Under the pieces are notes generated by a model. That model made no database searches. It saw only the letters and a program-made list of their open reading frames with translations, and was not told where the DNA came from. Shown in pieces: positions 14,390-17,381 of a stretch of DNA of 17,381 bases (positions are counted from its first letter, which is position 1; each line of letters begins with the position of its first letter). A program made the position numbers and the translations under genes. The DNA is from CAURNT01 sp963526495. GTDB taxonomy: Bacteria > Fusobacteriota > Fusobacteriia > Fusobacteriales > Leptotrichiaceae. The stretch is from the NCBI GenBank assembly GCA_963526495.1, contig CAURNT010000026.1:1-17381 (forward strand). The letters are read 5' to 3'.

Positions 14390-14833
14390 ATGAAAATAGT
14401 AATTGGAAATGATCATGCTGGAGTAGAATTTAAAAATCAATTAAAAGAATATATTGAAAGTAAAGGGATTGAGGTAATAAATATAGGAGTAGATACTTTA
14501 GATTCTGTAGATTATCCTGATATAGCTAAGGCTACTTGTAAAAAAGTTTTAGATAATGAAGCTGATTTTGGAGTATTAATATGTGGAACAGGAATAGGGA
14601 TATCTATAGCTGCTAATAAAGTTGAAGGTATTCGTGCTGCTTTAGTTCATAATGAAGTTACTGCAAGACTTTCAAAACAACACAATAATGCCAATGTTAT
14701 AGTTTTTGGTGCAAGAGTTTTAGGGATTGAGGTAGCTAAGAGTTCTTTTGATGCGTATTTAGAATCTAAATTTGAAGGTGGAAGACATCAAAACAGAGTA
14801 GATAAGATTGAAAGTTGTGGAGGTATATTTTAA
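14390..14833 (+). CDS. rpiB: Ribose-5-phosphate isomerase B (RpiB/LacA/LacB family)
   Basis: 147 aa from ATG 14390, with GGAGGA just upstream; the longer frame from 14345 runs through the promoter and is rejected. It interconverts ribose-5-phosphate and ribulose-5-phosphate in the pentose phosphate pathway. Family features are all present: KIVIGNDHAG (D8, H9), YPDIA, ICGTGIGISIAANK (catalytic C65), ARLSKQHNNANV (H98), and GGRHQNRVDKI near the C-terminus. Length is normal. It is the first gene of a three-gene operon, and its TAA overlaps the next ATG (TAATG). RpiB itself and sugar-phosphate isomerases of the LacAB type are hard to separate by eye. RpiB is favoured because no lac genes are nearby. 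Confidence 0.9.
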   Translation: MKIVIGNDHAGVEFKNQLKEYIESKGIEVINIGVDTLDSVDYPDIAKATCKKVLDNEADFGVLICGTGIGISIAANKVEGIRAALVHNEVTARLSKQHNNANVIVFGARVLGIEVAKSSFDAYLESKFEGGRHQNRVDKIESCGGIF

Positions 14834-15171
14834 TGTCAACAGTTTTTAAAAAAATAATAGATAAAGAAATACCTGCTAAAATAATTTATGAAGATGATGA
14901 TGTGATTGCTTTTGAAGATATTGCCCCTGTTGTTAAGGTACATGTCTTGGTTATACCTAAAAAAGAAATAAAAAATCTGGATGCAGTTACTGAAGAAGAC
15001 TTGATAATTTTGGGTAAATTACAATTAGCTATTTCAAAGATTGCAAAAAATTTAGGACTTAGTGAAGATGGCTACAGAGTTGTAACTAATATAAATGATA
15101 ATGGAGGACAAACGGTTTATCATTTACATTATCATATATTAGGTGGACAAAAATTAGGGGTAATGGGATAA
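14833..15171 (+). CDS. HIT-family nucleotide hydrolase (HinT-like)
   Basis: 112 aa from ATG 14833, with GGAGGT (14819-14824) upstream inside the end of rpiB. The N-terminus is FKKIIDKEIPAKIIYEDDDV. The catalytic histidine triad is YHLHYHILGG (H97, H99, H101), and the protein ends right after it as HinT does. HinT proteins hydrolyse purine nucleoside phosphoramidates and release adenylate from aminoacyl-adenylates. Both junctions of this gene are TAATG overlaps, which indicates tight translational coupling with rpiB and the methyltransferase. The shared function of the three is not obvious. Confidence 0.92.
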   Translation: MSTVFKKIIDKEIPAKIIYEDDDVIAFEDIAPVVKVHVLVIPKKEIKNLDAVTEEDLIILGKLQLAISKIAKNLGLSEDGYRVVTNINDNGGQTVYHLHYHILGGQKLGVMG

Positions 15172-15947
15172 TGGCAGAATATATTGTAAGTCGTGATAAT
15201 AAGCAATATAAATTTTTAAAAAAATTAAAAGATAAGAAATATAGAGATCAAAATAATGTTTTTCTTGCAGAAGGTGAAAAATTTTTAAAAGAAAATATAC
15301 ATTTTTCTAAGATTATAATTAATGAATCAAAGTATAAATATTTTGAAGATAAGTATAATATTTCAAAATATGATAATGTGTTAGTTTTGGCTGAAAATTT
15401 ATTTGAGCAAATAAGTACACAAGAAACAAGCCAAGGTATATTATTGATTTATTCTAAAAATGCTAAAAGGTTAGATGAAATAAAAGGGGATGTTGTAGTT
15501 TTAGATGATGTTCAAGATCCGGGTAATATTGGGACAATAATACGTACTATGATAGCTACTAAATTTATAAACTTATTATTGACAAAGTCTAGTGTTGATG
15601 TATATTCACCTAAAGTAGTGAGAGCTACAATGGGAGGTATATTTAAAGTGAATGTTATATATTCTGATAGAGAAAATATATTAAAATTTTTAAAAGAAAA
15701 AGAGTATAATATTATTGGCACAGCATTACAAGAAGATAGTATAGATTATAGTGAAGTAGTACTAAATAAAAATAATAATGCATATGTATTCGGACATGAG
15801 GGTAATGGTATTTCTAAAGAAATACTAAATCAATTAGATCAAAAAGCTATAATTCCTATATATGGTGATATTGAATCGTTAAATGTCTCTGTTGCTGTTG
15901 CAGTATTTTTATATAAAATGAGAGAAAAATATTTTGAATTAGTTTAA
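15171..15947 (+). CDS. SpoU/TrmH-family RNA 2'-O-ribose methyltransferase
   Basis: 258 aa. An N-terminal substrate-binding domain (about 1-90, with KFLKKLKDKKYRDQNNVFLA and then EGEKFLKE) is followed by the SPOUT knot domain. The three family motifs are intact: DDVQDPGNIGTIIRT, VFGHEGNGIS, and IPIYGDIESLNVSVAVAVFL. It uses S-adenosylmethionine to methylate ribose in rRNA or tRNA. Length and domain order suggest an RlmB/TsnR-like rRNA enzyme, but the target base cannot be read from the sequence. It is the last gene of the rpiB-HIT operon, starting within the previous stop codon. Confidence 0.92.
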   Translation: MAEYIVSRDNKQYKFLKKLKDKKYRDQNNVFLAEGEKFLKENIHFSKIIINESKYKYFEDKYNISKYDNVLVLAENLFEQISTQETSQGILLIYSKNAKRLDEIKGDVVVLDDVQDPGNIGTIIRTMIATKFINLLLTKSSVDVYSPKVVRATMGGIFKVNVIYSDRENILKFLKEKEYNIIGTALQEDSIDYSEVVLNKNNNAYVFGHEGNGISKEILNQLDQKAIIPIYGDIESLNVSVAVAVFLYKMREKYFELV

Positions 15948-15978
15948 GGAAATTGTGAAATTATGCAATTTCCTTTTT
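15946..15978 (+). terminator. Intrinsic terminator of the rpiB operon
   Basis: GGAAATTG (15948-15955) and CAATTTCC (15966-15973) form a perfect stem, extendable by AA/TT, with five T following. It overlaps the stop codon of the methyltransferase gene. Confidence 0.88.
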
Positions 15979-16156
15979 ATATATTCGAGTTGAAATATTG
16001 TACTATAATTTTTTAGAATCAGTGTTATTGTTAAATAATGTCAAAAATATCGTTAATACTGAAAAATAATAAAAAAAATATATGTAATTTATTATGCATT
16101 AATAAATGCTTTTTTAAGGTAATAAAAAAAATAAGACTGAAAATGTGAAAAAATTA

Positions 16157-16185
16157 TTTACTTATTTAGTATTATGTGCTATTAT
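16157..16185 (+). promoter_or_regulatory. Promoter of the alcohol dehydrogenase gene
   Basis: TTTACT (16157-16162), 17 bases, then TATTAT (16180-16185) preceded by TGC, an extended -10. The stretch between the previous terminator and this promoter (15979-16156) is non-coding. It includes TTGTTAA (16028-16034), which resembles half of a Rex redox-repressor site, without a clear second half. Confidence 0.65.
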
Positions 16186-16216
16186 TAATATATAAGAATT
16201 TTTTGGAGGTATAAAA

Positions 16217-17275
16217 ATGAAAGCAGTAGTAGTTAATCAAGATTCAACTGGTATTGAAGTTGTAGAAAAAACATTAAGACCATTAAAAGCTGGAGAAGCA
16301 TTAGTTGATGTAGAATTCTGTGGTGTATGTCATACAGATTTACACGTTGCTCATGGAGATTTTGGTAAAAAACCAGGAACAGTTTTAGGACATGAAGGAA
16401 TCGGAGTTGTTAAAGAAGTTGCTGAAGGTGTTACTTCACTTAAAGTTGGAGATAGAGTTAGTATAGCTTGGTTCTTTGAAGGTTGTGGAAGATGTGAGTA
16501 CTGTGTAACAGGAAACGAAACATTATGTAGAAGTGTTTTAAATGCAGGATATACAGCAGATGGTGGAATGGCTGAAGAATGTATAGTTACAGCTGATTAT
16601 GCAGTTAAAGTACCAGAAGGATTAGATCCAGCTCAAGCAAGTAGTATAACTTGTGCAGGAGTTACAACATATAAAGCTATAAAAGTAGGTCAACCTAAAC
16701 CAGGACAATGGGTTGTTATATGGGGTGCAGGAGGACTTGGAAATTTAGCTGTTCAATATGCTAAAAAAGTATTCAATACTCATGTAATAGCAGTAGATAT
16801 AAATGATGAAAAATTAGAATTAGCTAAAGAAGTTGGAGCAGATTACGTTATAAACGGTAAAAAAGAAGATCCAGTAGCTAAAATTAAAGAATTATCTAAT
16901 GGTGGAGCTCATATATCAGTAGTTACAGCAGTTTCAAAAGTTGCTTTCAATCAAGCTATTGATTCAGCTAGAGCTGCAGGAAAAGTTGTTGCTGTTGGAT
17001 TACCTTCAGAAACAATGGATGTATCAATAGTTAAAACAGTATTAGATGGTATAGAAATAATAGGTTCACTTGTTGGAACAAGAGAAGACTTAAAAGAAGC
17101 ATTTGACTTTGGAGCTCAAGGTTTAGTTGTACCAGTAGTTCAAAAGAGATGTGTTGAAGATGCTCCATTAATATTTAAAGAAATGGAAGATGGAACTATT
17201 CAAGGAAGAATGGTTATAGACTTTAAGAATTCAGATAAAACTTGTGGATGTTCTTGTCACAACCACAAACATTAA
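16217..17275 (+). CDS. adhP: Zinc-dependent alcohol dehydrogenase (AdhP type) with a Cys/His-rich tail
   Basis: 352 aa, with GGAGGT upstream. This medium-chain dehydrogenase reversibly reduces aldehydes to alcohols with NAD(H), typically making ethanol in fermentation. Catalytic zinc ligands are C38 (in FCGVCHTD), H59 (GHEG) and C146 (ITCAG). The structural zinc set is C90, C93, C96 and C104 (GCGRCEYC...ETLC). The Rossmann motif is GAGGLG (170-175), and VDIND fits NAD preference. Relatives end near VIDF. Here about a dozen residues more follow, ending CGCSCHNHKH, a possible metal-binding tail. Codon use is less AT-extreme than in the neighbours, which suggests strong expression. It has its own promoter and appears to be a single-gene unit. 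Confidence 0.93.
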   Translation: MKAVVVNQDSTGIEVVEKTLRPLKAGEALVDVEFCGVCHTDLHVAHGDFGKKPGTVLGHEGIGVVKEVAEGVTSLKVGDRVSIAWFFEGCGRCEYCVTGNETLCRSVLNAGYTADGGMAEECIVTADYAVKVPEGLDPAQASSITCAGVTTYKAIKVGQPKPGQWVVIWGAGGLGNLAVQYAKKVFNTHVIAVDINDEKLELAKEVGADYVINGKKEDPVAKIKELSNGGAHISVVTAVSKVAFNQAIDSARAAGKVVAVGLPSETMDVSIVKTVLDGIEIIGSLVGTREDLKEAFDFGAQGLVVPVVQKRCVEDAPLIFKEMEDGTIQGRMVIDFKNSDKTCGCSCHNHKH

Positions 17276-17351
17276 TTTTAAAAAGTATAGAATGTATTTT
17301 TGAATATTATAATAGTAAGTTTTAAATATAAATAAAAAAAGAGGTTTAACT

Positions 17352-17381
17352 CCCTTAAATAAAGAACATGTTTTTAAAGGG
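17352..17381 (+). terminator. Possible terminator hairpin cut by the right edge
   Basis: CCCTT (17352-17356) can pair with AAGGG (17377-17381), extended by AAA/TTT with one bulge. The window ends before any T-run could be seen. The rest of 17276-17351 shows no gene. Confidence 0.3.

Noticed and set aside
15512..15721. Minus-strand frame inside the SpoU methyltransferase gene
   Set aside because: It is antisense to the conserved SPOUT motifs and has no ribosome binding site.
16028..16045. Possible Rex operator upstream of the alcohol dehydrogenase (TTGTTAA...)
   Set aside because: Only one half-site fits TTGTTAANNNNTTAACAA; the second half is a poor match, and the site lies well upstream of the promoter. 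It is mentioned only as a weak possibility.
1..17381. tRNA or rRNA genes, CRISPR arrays, replication origin, attachment sites
   Set aside because: Looked for cloverleaf-like GC-richer islands, regularly spaced repeats, and integrase or tRNA-end duplications. None were seen.

Overview
The DNA is extremely AT-rich, with AT-heavy codon choice, consensus-like Shine-Dalgarno sequences and TATACT/TAATAT -10 boxes. A lipoprotein, an exported beta-barrel-like protein and a PAAR-tipped injection module suggest a diderm. A low-GC member of the Fusobacteriota, most likely Leptotrichiaceae (Streptobacillus/Sneathia/Leptotrichia type), fits best. This is inference from composition and protein style, with no marker gene in the window.

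Left edge (1-540): a multi-pass membrane protein gene on the minus strand runs off the window and has a clear promoter. Region 540-2740 is decaying accessory DNA. It holds a short strongly promoted transcript with heavy potential structure (737-885), a 44-codon membrane ORF, a frameshifted and nonsense-interrupted gene, an intact stand-alone (p)ppGpp-hydrolase-like HD protein, an orphan protein, and the frameshifted C-terminal end of an IS30-like transposase.

Region 2700-5290 is a self-contained lysine uptake unit: promoter, lysine riboswitch (L box), antiterminator/terminator switch, a fused binding protein-permease, its ABC ATPase, and a terminator.

Region 5345-13133 is the most interesting part. 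One operon has a TTGACA/TATACT promoter and encodes a contractile-injection or type VI-like spike module. In order it holds two conserved-looking unknowns (370 and 219 aa), an Hcp-like tube candidate, a VgrG-type spike divided in two by one in-frame TAA, a 1060-aa protein that joins a DUF4280 PAAR-like tip to a TIGR02594/CHAP-type peptidoglycan amidase, and an exported beta-barrel-like protein. No sheath, baseplate wedge, ClpV or TssJLM membrane-complex gene is visible here.

Region 13140-17381 is housekeeping: a BMP/PnrA-family lipoprotein (probable nucleoside binding) on its own promoter; a tightly overlapping rpiB - HIT hydrolase - SpoU methyltransferase operon; and a zinc alcohol dehydrogenase with its own promoter and an unusual Cys/His-rich tail.
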